NCBI RefSeq assembly: GCF_037860835.1
Contig: NZ_JBBEOG010000012.1
Span: forward strand, 1 to 64,000
Direction of reading: 5' to 3'
Source of the DNA: Aquipuribacter nitratireducens
GTDB taxonomy: Bacteria; Actinomycetota; Actinomycetes; Actinomycetales; JBBAYJ01
Length of the DNA stretch: 64,000 nt
In this document: positions 19,201 through 26,721 of the stretch, in pieces
Position numbering within the stretch: the first letter of the stretch is position 1
Layout of the letters: every line of letters starts with the position of its first letter
The notes under the pieces: generated by a model
What the model was told of the DNA's origin: nothing
Databases searched by the model: none
Seen by the model: only the letters and a program-made list of their open reading frames with translations
Program-made: the position numbers and the translations under genes

Positions 19201-19748
19201 AGGTCGGACCACGCCGCCTCCTCGCGCTCGCGCAACGGCCCGATGCGCAGCGCGACAGGGCGCAGGACGACGACGAGCAGGACGCTGAGCGCGGCGAGCG
19301 CGACACCCGCGGGCCACCAGACGACGAGCGCGGTGACGACGGCGAGCACGGCCGTGAGGATCGACGTGAGGATGTGGAGACCCTGGTTGCGGACCAGCGC
19401 CGCGGTGTCGTGCATGTCGTGGTCGATGCGGTCGAGCAGCTCCCCGACGGGAGTGTGCTCGAGGCGGGTCAGCTCCTGCGCGAACGCGACGCGGCACGCG
19501 CGCCGTCGCACGTCGGCGGCCCAGTCCGCCGACAGGCCCGCGAGGACGAGGCGGCCGACGAGCGCGGCGAGGACGGCACCGACGAGGCACACGACGAGGG
19601 CGCTGAACGCCGCGACGGACCGGTCGACGAGGACCGGACCGGCGAGCGCGGCGGCACCCGCGCGCCCGCCCGCTCCGACGAGGACGAGCACGCCGACGAG
19701 GGCGGTCCGTCCCGGGGACGTCGCCCACAGGTCCGTGAGCAGGCGCAC
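16269..19748 (-). CDS. Fused ABC exporter, TMD-NBD-TMD-NBD
   Basis: A 1159-residue protein holding two half-transporters joined by a Pro/Thr-rich linker (about residues 560-605). The first membrane domain spans residues 15-300. The first nucleotide-binding domain has Walker A GRTGAGKST (355-363), signature LSAGQ (462-466), Walker B VVVLDEAT and the H-loop His518. The second half (about 605-1159) has Walker A GPVGSGKSS and signature LSGGQLQR, but its Walker B reads LLVADDVSS, with Asp for the catalytic Glu, and the H-loop His is replaced (VVGSTSKRA). One ATP site is therefore probably degenerate. The substrate is unknown. A 52-bp repeat array lies upstream. Confidence 0.92.
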   Translation of the reverse strand: MRLLTDLWATSPGRTALVGVLVLVGAGGRAGAAALAGPVLVDRSVAAFSALVVCLVGAVLAALVGRLVLAGLSADWAADVRRRACRVAFAQELTRLEHTPVGELLDRIDHDMHDTAALVRNQGLHILTSILTAVLAVVTALVVWWPAGVALAALSVLLVVVLRPVALRIGPLREREEAAWSDLAAVMEEGVHGQDDVRTTLAQPYVTRLYAQRASQVLARGKEVWRLSAVLVGGALGMVAVALALLVVSGAALVGADRLTAAALTSVWVLALGFAGTVSTVSHNVAELQNALGAWTRVRLLLDSPQEPTGGHAPRDGDIEVRGLTFRYPDDPDGPPALRDVHLAFRRGRSYAVVGRTGAGKSTLSSVLTRAVPVPRGAVFLRDAEGETDLVDVDLQRLRRVVAVVPQRTEILAGTLAENVALFDPDLLPRVPEVLRELGLDAWVAELPDGLDTRLGDGGHALSAGQAQLVAFARILVRDPRVVVLDEATARMDPVTEARVRAATDRLLADRIGIVVAHRLSSVSRCDEVVVLADGRVVEAGPLADSRRFAELLATAGGARDLDLDADAALGLDPTPAPTVSTSSPPTVTPPGPARGPAAQRTPRARPWREIARLCVNDPRLGLVAIAAFSLVVVFGFDGSVLAWLWTDLVDGTGSLVWPAVGIVTALLLPVPASLVAFRRFPEWWVTQMLRLGLRLLRGQTGPRRVSRHQPAEVVAQTGDTERVVVIADNLYDQALGLGLVVVMTVVSGSVVPGLFFLGTMVVSGLVALAFGSGLHRLAGEAIATRAAFASSLASSLAAARTVKLSGATPAVLAHLARLDDVRSATLAREVRLTVWASAAPPVLSGLLPVVAWSLYLRGELSSTATFVAVTTLGAAQWFGYTTASIASRYPSARVWLRRATEMAGVDTLSRPVPGVDLARGTAPAPEPPPRVPLQRLELRGFTSLHDDGVPGARDVDLVVDRGELVLLVGPVGSGKSSLLRALAGILRHDGTLRWNGETVADPASFLRPQQVGYVSQLPRVLSGTIAENVHLGHAVEVEGALSTAQLDRDVASAGGLATVIGHKGVRLSGGQLQRLALARALAPRTELLVADDVSSALDVETELDLWQALRERGTTVVGSTSKRAALERADRVVVMVGGVVVAQGPWSRLQGDWGRLAG

Positions 19749-19879
19749 GCCGCCCTCCCCCTGTCTCGTCGGTGTGGCCCGGTCAGGTGAGCAGGCCGTC
19801 GGTCAGGGTCCGCCCGTTGGTGGTCCGGGAGCAACGGGTTTTCGCGTGGCGCCGGCCGCGGGGGGCCGCCCGTTGGGCC

Positions 19880-20010
19880 ACAACCGCTGTGCCGCAGGGA
19901 GAGGAGCGCCGGAGGGGTCCGATCCGGCGCTACAACCACTGTGCCGCAGGGGTCACAGCGCCGGAACGCGCCGATCCGGAGCGACAACCGCTGGGCCGCA
20001 GGGGTCGTGG
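19880..20010. repeat. 52-bp tandem repeat, two and a half copies
   Basis: ACAACC recurs at 19880, 19932 and 19984, exactly 52 bp apart. Each unit begins ACAACCNCTGNGCCGCAGGG, and the first two continue with GCGCCGGA...GATCCGG. The first copy can form a stem of AGCGCCGG (19905-19912) and CCGGCGCT (19924-19931). A more degenerate copy may lie near 19830. The array fills the 270-bp spacer upstream of the ABC exporter. Confidence 0.75.
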
Positions 20011-20018
20011 GCATGTGG

Positions 20019-20183
20019 TCAGCGCGGCGGCGGACCGGGGTGCCCGGGTCCGCTGCGGCGCTCGTGCTCGCGCTCGTGGCGGATGGCGAGCCGGATCGTC
20101 CAGTAGACGCCGAAGAGGACGAGGGCGACGACGACCAGCCACAGCAGCAGTGCGACCGGCTGGAAGAAGAAGTCGAACGCCAT
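20019..20183 (-). CDS. Small single-helix membrane protein
   Basis: A 54-residue protein: MAFDFFFQP, one transmembrane helix (VALLLWLVVVALVLFGVYWTI), then a charged His/Arg/Glu tail (RLAIRHEREHERR). The ATG has TACGCT six bases upstream, which supports a leaderless start and a real gene. The stop is nine bases beyond the last copy of the 52-bp repeat. No family is recognised. Confidence 0.6.
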   Translation of the reverse strand: MAFDFFFQPVALLLWLVVVALVLFGVYWTIRLAIRHEREHERRSGPGHPGPPPR

Positions 20184-20189
20184 GGCGGC

Positions 20190-20195
20190 AGCGTA
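20190..20195 (-). promoter_or_regulatory. -10 hexamer TACGCT of the small membrane gene
   Basis: On the minus strand, TACGCT lies six bases before the ATG at 20183, fitting a leaderless transcript. Confidence 0.45.
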
Positions 20196-20212
20196 CGGCC
20201 GGGGTCGGTGGG

Positions 20213-20641
20213 TCAGGGGGCGCTGCGCTGGCCGTAGTCCGGGCGGTGCCTCTCGTACTCCCCGCCGAAGAGCGGTGAGGAGATGAGGAGGTCCGCCGAG
20301 GCGGTGTTGCACGCCATCGGGACGTTCCACACGACGCCGAGACGGAGCAGCGCGCGCACGTCGGGGTCGTGGGGCTGCGCCTCGAGGGGGTCCCAGAAGA
20401 AGACGAGGAGGTCGATGACCCCCTCGGCGATCTTGGCACCGATCTGCTGGTCGCCGCCGATCGGCCCGGACATGAACCGGTGCACCGGCAGGCCGAGCTC
20501 GAACTCCAGCATCGTGCCGGTCGTGCCCGTGGCGTACAGGTGGTGCGCCGACAGGGTTCCCCGGTTGTGGCCGGCCCAGCGGAGCAGCTCGACCTTCATG
20601 TTGTCGTGGGCGACGAGCGCGACGTGCTGGGCGGTGGGCAC
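20213..20641 (-). CDS. mgsA: Methylglyoxal synthase
   Basis: A 142-residue enzyme converting dihydroxyacetone phosphate to methylglyoxal and phosphate, a glycolytic bypass under phosphate stress. Conserved segments are VALVAHDNMKVELLRWAGHN, LYATGTTGTMLE (phosphate binding), SGPIGGDQQIGAKIAEG with the catalytic Asp, and PVAC-like NVPMACNTASADLL. Its length matches the family. The GTG has GGGAGG five bases upstream. Confidence 0.95.
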   Translation of the reverse strand: MPTAQHVALVAHDNMKVELLRWAGHNRGTLSAHHLYATGTTGTMLEFELGLPVHRFMSGPIGGDQQIGAKIAEGVIDLLVFFWDPLEAQPHDPDVRALLRLGVVWNVPMACNTASADLLISSPLFGGEYERHRPDYGQRSAP

Positions 20642-20755
20642 GGGGGCCTCCCGGGGTCGGGGCGGGCGGAGCTCACGATCCGTCGACGCCCGATCCTCCC
20701 ACGGTCGGGGCGACCACCCCAGGGGGTCGACCGCCCGCGCCGGGTCACGCGCGGG

Positions 20756-23200
20756 TCAGCCCGCCGACAGCCGGGCGAGGCGGCCGGGACCCACGCGCCG
20801 CTCCCGCACGACGGCGAGGACGGTCGCGCCGAGCCCGGCGAGCACCCACACCACGAGGGCGGCGACGGCGGTCCCGCCCGAGCCGCCGAGGACGACCGCG
20901 CGCAGCGCGTCCGCGGCGGGGGCGATCGGGGTCCACGCCACGAGGGCGCGGAACGCCTCCGGCGCCGTGCCGACGAGCGCGACCGGCACGCTCACGGCGA
21001 GGAGCGCGAGCGAGACCAGCCGTCCGGCCCCGCCGAGCCACGCGACCAGCGCCTGGTTGGTGGCGGCGAGCGCGAGCCCCACGACCGCCAGCACGACCGC
21101 CAGGAGCCCGGTGCGCCCCATGCCGAGGTCGAGCGCCGCGCCGAGCACCGCCGCCACGAGGGGCGCCTGCGCGAGGGCGACGAGCGCGGCGGGCGCGAAG
21201 GCCCGCACCGCGAGCGCGACCGAGCCGGCCCGGCTGCTGACGGCCCGGACGGGCACGGCCCGCAGGAGGAGGAAGGTGACGAGCGCGGCGACGCCGAGGG
21301 CGAGGGCCGCGAGGTAGGCGAGCGCCCGCTCGACCGCGCCGCCGGTCCCGTCGGTGCTCGCGGTGACGGGCTGGGCGGCGACGCCCGTGAGCTGCTCCCG
21401 CTCGGTCGCGTCGTAGACCGGCACCTGGCCGGCCCCCTCCCGCAGACCCGTCGCGAGCTCGTCGGTGCCGGCGGCGAGCTCGGAGGCACCGGAGGCGAGC
21501 TGCCCGGTGCCGTCGGCGAGCTGCCCCGCCCCGTCGGCGGACCGACGGGCCCCGTCGGCGAGCTGCCCGGCGCCGGACGCCAGCTCGTCGACGCCGTCGG
21601 CGAGCCGGTCGGAGCCGGACGCCAGCTGCTGCGCCCCGTCGGCGGAGCGCCGCGCCCCGTCGGCGAGCCCGTCGGCGCCGGTGGCGAGCTCGCCGACCCC
21701 GCCGGCGAGCGCGTCGGACCCGGCCGCCAGCCGGCGGGCGCCGTCCGCGGTCCGCCCGATGCCGTCGACGAGGGCGGGCAGGCCGGCGGCGAGGGCGTCG
21801 GTGCCGGTGGCGACCTGGCGGGCACCGCCGGCGAGCTCCTCGGTGCCGGCGGCCGCGGCTGCGGCCCCGTCGGCGGCCTCGCGCAGTCCGGCGGCGAGCG
21901 GGTCGACGCCGGCGACGAGCTCGGCCGCGCCACCGGCCAGGGCCGGGGTCTCCGCGGCGAGGTCGTCGGCCCCGGTGGCGAGGGAGGTCGCCGCGGTGAG
22001 CGCTGTCTCGAGGCCCGCGCAGTCCGCGGCGGGATCCGCGTGGCACGCGCTCAGCTCGCCCGCGAGGAGGTCGCGGACGCCGGCGGCGCCGGTCGCCAGC
22101 TCCTGCACGCCGGCGTCCACGGCCCCGGTGCCCGCGGCGAGTGCGCCGGCACCGGCGCCGAGCTCCTCGGTGCCGTCGGCGGCCGTGTCCACCCCGGCGG
22201 CGAGCAGCCCCAGCTGCGTGGCCAGCTCCTCGCTGCCGTCGGCGACCTGGTCGGCCCCGGCGGCGAGGGCGCGGGCGTCGTCCGGGAGGCCGCTCGTCCC
22301 GTCGGCGATGCGCCTGATCCCCGCGGCGAGCTCACCCGCTCCGGCAGCGCCTGCACGGGCCCCGGAGGCGAGCTCGTCGGTGCCGGTGGCGAGGCGGGAC
22401 GTGCCGCTGCTGAGCGCGCCCAGCCCGTCGGCGAGCTGCCCGGCCCCGTCGGCGCCCGCCCGGGCGCCCGCGGCGAGCCGGCCGGCGCCGTCGGCGAGCC
22501 CGGTGGTGCCGCTGCTCAGCTCGTCGAGCCCGTCGGCGAGCTGCCCGGCGCCGTCGTCCGTGGCGCCGAGCCCGTCGGCGAGCTGGTGCGTGCCGTCGCC
22601 GAGCTCCCCGGCGCCGTCGGCGGCGTCGCCGAGGGAGGTCGCGACGTCACCGAAGCCGACGTAGAGCCCGTCGAGCACCGCGTTCGTCAGCTCCTGCCCG
22701 AGCGTGTCGGCGACGACGGTGCCGACGAGCCCGGCGACGACCCCGTCGGCGACCGGCCCGGTGTCGGAGGTGCGGACGTCGAGCGTGGCGGTGACCGCCT
22801 CCGACGCGTCGTCGCCGGCCAGGGAGGTAGCCGCGGCGGAGAACTCCTCGGGGATCGTCACGACGGCGGCGTACCTGCCGTCGCCGAGCCCTGCGTCGGC
22901 GCCTGGGGCGTCGGTGAGGGTCCACGTGAGCTCGGGCCCCTCGGTCGACAGGGGCTCGCCGTCGATGCCGACGCCCGCGGTGAGGGCGGCGACGACCTGC
23001 CGGCCCAGCGGCGTGTACTGCCCGTCGACCGTCACGGGCTCGTCGAGGTTGACGACGGCGGCCTCGACGGCGTCGAGGTCGGCGACGGGGTCGTGGAGGC
23101 CCCACGCCAGGGCGCCGGCGACGACGGCGGGCACGAGCGCGAGCCCGGCGAGGGTCGTGAGGCGGGGGGTCGCGGAACGGACAGCGGTGGGTCGGGTCAC
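20756..23200 (-). CDS. YhgE/Pip family membrane protein
   Basis: An 814-residue protein of the YhgE/Pip type (the Pip, or phage infection protein, group). It has one N-terminal membrane helix, then an extracytoplasmic domain (VAAVVNLDEPVTVDGQ-like segment, YAAVVTIPEEFSAAATSL). A long run of heptads of the form xxLAxGxxxLAdG fills roughly residues 190-590, followed by six C-terminal helices. The heptads make the DNA look repetitive, but the frame stays open. The GTG start overlaps the MMPL stop by four bases (GTGA). The operon context suggests a partner in envelope export. Confidence 0.85.
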   Translation of the reverse strand: MTRPTAVRSATPRLTTLAGLALVPAVVAGALAWGLHDPVADLDAVEAAVVNLDEPVTVDGQYTPLGRQVVAALTAGVGIDGEPLSTEGPELTWTLTDAPGADAGLGDGRYAAVVTIPEEFSAAATSLAGDDASEAVTATLDVRTSDTGPVADGVVAGLVGTVVADTLGQELTNAVLDGLYVGFGDVATSLGDAADGAGELGDGTHQLADGLGATDDGAGQLADGLDELSSGTTGLADGAGRLAAGARAGADGAGQLADGLGALSSGTSRLATGTDELASGARAGAAGAGELAAGIRRIADGTSGLPDDARALAAGADQVADGSEELATQLGLLAAGVDTAADGTEELGAGAGALAAGTGAVDAGVQELATGAAGVRDLLAGELSACHADPAADCAGLETALTAATSLATGADDLAAETPALAGGAAELVAGVDPLAAGLREAADGAAAAAAGTEELAGGARQVATGTDALAAGLPALVDGIGRTADGARRLAAGSDALAGGVGELATGADGLADGARRSADGAQQLASGSDRLADGVDELASGAGQLADGARRSADGAGQLADGTGQLASGASELAAGTDELATGLREGAGQVPVYDATEREQLTGVAAQPVTASTDGTGGAVERALAYLAALALGVAALVTFLLLRAVPVRAVSSRAGSVALAVRAFAPAALVALAQAPLVAAVLGAALDLGMGRTGLLAVVLAVVGLALAATNQALVAWLGGAGRLVSLALLAVSVPVALVGTAPEAFRALVAWTPIAPAADALRAVVLGGSGGTAVAALVVWVLAGLGATVLAVVRERRVGPGRLARLSAG

Positions 23201-26025
23201 GGGCGGGTACCTCCGGCCACGAGCGCCGCGGCGTGCGCGGGCCGGGCTGACGGGTCGGGCGGGACGGACGACGCACCGGCCGGGCCGCCGGAGCCGGACG
23301 GCAGCGGGCCGGAGGCCGCGACGGGGACGCGGTCGACGCCCACGTCGTCCGGCAGGACGAGGCGGGCGGCGGCCGCGGTCGACACCGTGACGACGGCGGT
23401 CGCACCGTGCACGCGGCACGCGGCCGCGAGGGCGTCGACGACGCCCTGCCGGGTCTCGCCGGGCGCGTGCTCGAGGTTCTCGACGACGACGACCCGGGCG
23501 GGTCGACGGCCGGCGACGCCGGCGAGGACGGCGGCGACGGGGTCGGGCTCGTCGACGACGCGGACGAGCGCGACGGCTCGGCGGACGGCACCGGCCTGCT
23601 GCGGGAGGACGGCCCCCGCGACCTTGACGTCGCCGCTCGACGGCCGGGTGCGCCCGGCGAGGACGAGCGCGAGCGCGGTCCGCGCGACCGGGTGCTCGCC
23701 CTCGGCGACGAGCAGGGTGCCCGGCGCCGCGAACGCCGTCAGCGGGTCGAGGAGCGACGCCCCGTCCCTCGGGTCGCGGACCTCGAGCCCCGCGGCGTAC
23801 ACGCCGGGGCCGGCGTCGGGCGCCGGCCAGTCGGCGAGCCGGAGCTGGTGGGCGATGCCCTCGCCCTCGACGTCGAACGACGGCAGCAGCCGGTCCAGCC
23901 ACCGCGGCAACCACCACGCGCGCTCCCCCAGCAGCGTCATGACCGCCGGCACGAGGGTCATCCGGACGAGGAACGCGTCGACGAACACGCCGACGGCGAG
24001 ACCGAGGGCGATCGGCTGGAGGGTCGCGTCGCCCTCGGGCACGAACGCGGCGAAGACGGCGAACATGATGACCGCGGCCGCCGCGACCACCTTGCCGGCC
24101 GAGGCGAAGCCGGTCCTCACCGCCGTGCGGGCGCCCTCGCCGTGGACGTGGTGCTCCCGCATGCGCGAGACGAGGAACACCTCGTAGTCCATGGCGAGCC
24201 CGAAGAGGATCCCGAGCAGCAGGATCGGCATGAAGCTGATGACCGGCCCCGTGCTGACGGTGTGGAGCGGGCCTTCGAGCCAGCCCCACTGGTAGACCGC
24301 CACGACGGCGCCCAGCGCCGCCCCGATCGACAGCAGGTAGCCGACCGCGGCCTTGACCGGCACCCACACCGAGCGGAACACCATGGCGAGCAGGACGAGC
24401 GACAGCCCGACGACGAGCACGACGAACGGCAGCAGCGCCCGCATCAGCAGGTCGGAGATGTCGATGGCGACCGCGGTCGCGCCGGTCACCGCGATGCTGA
24501 CCCCGTGCTCCGCCTCGATCGCCGGGCGGAGGTCCCGGAGGTCCTGCACGAGCTGCCGGGTCTCGTCGGACGCGGGTCCGCCCTGGGGCACCACCTGGAC
24601 GATCATGGTGTCGGCGCCCGCGTTCGGGGTCGCGACCGGGACCGCGGCGACGCCGTCGAGACCGCGGACGTCCTCGGCGACCGCCTCGACGAGGCCGAGC
24701 GGGTCGGTGCTCGCGACGATGTCGGCGGTCACGATGAGAGGGCCGTTGAAGCCCGGCCCGAACTCCTCGCTCAGCAGGTCGTACGTCTCGCGCGCGGGGG
24801 TGCCGCGCTCGGCGGACCCGGCGTCCGGCAGGGCGAGACGCAGGTCGAGGGCGGGCACGGCCGCGGCGAGCAGGCCGACGGTCATGACGACGACCGTGAC
24901 GACGGGCCACCGCGTGACCGCCCGCACCCACCGCATGGCGACGGCCCCGGGCCGGCGGGGACCGCGCGCCCGCCCGCGCCGCGAGGGCCGCGGCGCCCGG
25001 GGCGCGAGCCGCGCCCCGAGCAGACCCGTGATCGCCGGCAGCAGCGTGAGCGCGACGACGACGGCCACCGCGACGGCGAGGACGGCGGTGACGCCCATGA
25101 CGGTGAGGAAGGGGATGCGGGCCACCGCGAGCCCGGCCAGCGCGATCATGACGGTGAGGCCGGCGAAGACGACGGCGGAGCCGGCGGTCGCGACGGCGCG
25201 TCCGGCGGACTCCTCGGGGTCCATGCCCTCGCCGAGCTGGTCGCGGTGCCGGGCGAGGACGAAGAGCGCGTAGTCGATGCCGACCGCGATGCCGATCATC
25301 ACCGCGAGCAGCGGGGCGGTGCTCGACAGGTCGACGACGGCGGTGGCGGCGAACACGAGGGCCATGGCCGTCCCCACCCCGACGAGGGCGGTGAGGATCG
25401 GCATGCCGGCGGCGAGCAGGGACCCGAGCGTGAGGGTGAGGACGACCGCGGCGACCCCGAGCCCCACGAGCTCCGTGGCGCCGAGCGTGGGCGTGCCCGC
25501 GCCGAAGGCGTCCCCGCCGGCGGTCCAGGTGACGGCGGGTGTGCCGTTGGCCTCGGCGAGGTCGAGGACGGCGTCGGTGAGGTCCGGGGTCACGGCGTCG
25601 CGGCCCACGTCGAGCTGGGCGGTGAGGAGGAGGGTGTCGCCGTCCGCGGAGACCTGCCCCGACGCGTCGGGGAGCAGGCTCCCGTCCTCGGCGAGCGGGG
25701 AGGCCACCGCGCTCACCTCGTCGAGCTCCTCGAGGTCGTCGACGAGCCCGGCCACGGCCTCGAGCACCGCGGGGTCGTCGACGACCCCGTCGGTCGCGAC
25801 CCCGACGAGCTGGACCGAGGAGCCGCTCACCTGCGGGAACGTCGCGTCGAGCCGGTCGAGCGCGGCCTGGGACTCCGTGCCGGGGATCGACAGCGAGGTC
25901 GTCGTGCCCTGCGACAGCAGGGCGGCGGCCCCGCCGGCGGCGGCGACGACGAGGAGCCACACGAGCAGGACGGCGCGCCAGCGGCGGTGGGCGAAGCGCC
26001 CGAAGGCGTAGAGGAACGACGACAC
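23197..26025 (-). CDS. MMPL transporter with ABC-ATPase-like tail
   Basis: A 942-residue protein. Residues 1-720 form an MMPL/RND exporter with two sets of membrane helices and the GIDYALFVLARHRDQL and GLAMDYEVFLVSRMREHH motifs. Such exporters move lipids or drugs using the proton gradient. From about residue 740 to 895 the sequence follows an ABC ATPase (GASLLDPLTAFAAPGTLLVAEGE, LALVLAGRTRPSSGDVKVAG, VVVVENLEHAPGETRQGVVDALAAA), but no Walker A GxxGxGKS/T and no Walker B DE remain. The tail may be a regulatory or docking relic. The GTG has GAGG six bases upstream. It follows the TetR gene by 23 bp. Confidence 0.88.
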   Translation of the reverse strand: MSSFLYAFGRFAHRRWRAVLLVWLLVVAAAGGAAALLSQGTTTSLSIPGTESQAALDRLDATFPQVSGSSVQLVGVATDGVVDDPAVLEAVAGLVDDLEELDEVSAVASPLAEDGSLLPDASGQVSADGDTLLLTAQLDVGRDAVTPDLTDAVLDLAEANGTPAVTWTAGGDAFGAGTPTLGATELVGLGVAAVVLTLTLGSLLAAGMPILTALVGVGTAMALVFAATAVVDLSSTAPLLAVMIGIAVGIDYALFVLARHRDQLGEGMDPEESAGRAVATAGSAVVFAGLTVMIALAGLAVARIPFLTVMGVTAVLAVAVAVVVALTLLPAITGLLGARLAPRAPRPSRRGRARGPRRPGAVAMRWVRAVTRWPVVTVVVMTVGLLAAAVPALDLRLALPDAGSAERGTPARETYDLLSEEFGPGFNGPLIVTADIVASTDPLGLVEAVAEDVRGLDGVAAVPVATPNAGADTMIVQVVPQGGPASDETRQLVQDLRDLRPAIEAEHGVSIAVTGATAVAIDISDLLMRALLPFVVLVVGLSLVLLAMVFRSVWVPVKAAVGYLLSIGAALGAVVAVYQWGWLEGPLHTVSTGPVISFMPILLLGILFGLAMDYEVFLVSRMREHHVHGEGARTAVRTGFASAGKVVAAAAVIMFAVFAAFVPEGDATLQPIALGLAVGVFVDAFLVRMTLVPAVMTLLGERAWWLPRWLDRLLPSFDVEGEGIAHQLRLADWPAPDAGPGVYAAGLEVRDPRDGASLLDPLTAFAAPGTLLVAEGEHPVARTALALVLAGRTRPSSGDVKVAGAVLPQQAGAVRRAVALVRVVDEPDPVAAVLAGVAGRRPARVVVVENLEHAPGETRQGVVDALAAACRVHGATAVVTVSTAAAARLVLPDDVGVDRVPVAASGPLPSGSGGPAGASSVPPDPSARPAHAAALVAGGTRP

Positions 26026-26048
26026 GGCAGTCCTCGGGTGCGGGAGGG

Positions 26049-26663
26049 TCAGGACCGGGCAGGGGCGAGCACGGCGAGCGCGGACTCGACCGCGACGTCG
26101 TGGACCTCGGCGGCGGCGAGGTCGCCGAGCGGGGCGTTGGGGTCGAGCGGGAGCAGGGCCGCGTTGGCGACGAGCTGGAGGGCGAGGACGGCACGCAGCC
26201 GGTCCTCGGGGGCGTCGAGCTCGGCGACCACGTCGTCCAGGAGCTGCGTGGCGAGCTCGTGCAGCCGGTCGGAGCGGGGGAACTCGGCGGGGGTGCGGAG
26301 CGCCTCGAGGACGAGGAGGACGACCCCCGGGTGGGCGAAGGCGACGGTGGCGACGCGGCGCAGGAAGGCCCGTCGCCCCGCGTCGCCGGTCGGCGTGGTG
26401 CCGCCGCCGCCGAGGTCGACCACGTAGGCCTCGACGTGGTCGATGACGGCGTCGTACAGCGCCTGCTTGGAGGTGACGCGTCGCAGCAGGCCGGTCTTGG
26501 AGTACCCGACGGCGTCGGCGACCTGCTGCACCGACGTGCCGGCGAAGCCGTGACGGGCGAAGACCTCGGCGGCGGTGTCGACGATGGCCGCGTCGATCTC
26601 CTCCTGCGAGGGGCGGACGCCGCGCCACGAACCGCGGACCGGATCGGTGTGGGTGGTGACCAT
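26049..26663 (-). CDS. TetR family regulator
   Basis: A 204-residue repressor. Its N-terminal helix-turn-helix reads AAIVDTAAEVFARHGFAGTSVQQVADAVGYSKTGLLRRVTSKQALYDAVIDH. The C-terminal ligand domain is helical and variable. It heads an operon with the MMPL and YhgE/Pip genes, and two perfect palindromes lie over and just upstream of its start codon, so autorepression and control of the exporter are likely. The inducer is unknown. An in-frame GTG lies three codons upstream of the chosen ATG. Confidence 0.92.
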   Translation of the reverse strand: MVTTHTDPVRGSWRGVRPSQEEIDAAIVDTAAEVFARHGFAGTSVQQVADAVGYSKTGLLRRVTSKQALYDAVIDHVEAYVVDLGGGGTTPTGDAGRRAFLRRVATVAFAHPGVVLLVLEALRTPAEFPRSDRLHELATQLLDDVVAELDAPEDRLRAVLALQLVANAALLPLDPNAPLGDLAAAEVHDVAVESALAVLAPARS

Positions 26664-26672
26664 AACGGTCAC
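26656..26672 (-). promoter_or_regulatory. TetR operator 1
   Basis: GTGACC-N5-GGTCAC is a perfect palindrome covering the start codon of tetR at 26661-26663. It shares half-site and spacing with operator 2. Confidence 0.55.
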
Positions 26673-26677
26673 ATGGT

Positions 26678-26692
26678 GGACCAGATCGGTCC
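26678..26692 (-). promoter_or_regulatory. TetR operator 2
   Basis: GGACC-N5-GGTCC is a perfect palindrome centred 21 bp, two helical turns, from operator 1. Two dimers could bind on one face of the helix. Confidence 0.55.
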
Positions 26693-26721
26693 GAGGTGTC
26701 GAACCGGGTGCCCCGGACGGC

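Noticed and set aside
16560-19790. A 1076-codon plus-strand open frame across the ABC exporter
   Set aside because: It is antisense to both nucleotide-binding domains and consists of Arg/Asp/Glu-rich low-complexity sequence.
21430-22640. Non-coding minisatellite
   Set aside because: The periodicity is explained by heptads in an uninterrupted coding frame.
20369-24187. A 1272-codon plus-strand open frame across the YhgE/Pip and MMPL genes
   Set aside because: Its repeats mirror the heptads of the YhgE/Pip protein on the other strand, and it has no recognisable domain or start context.
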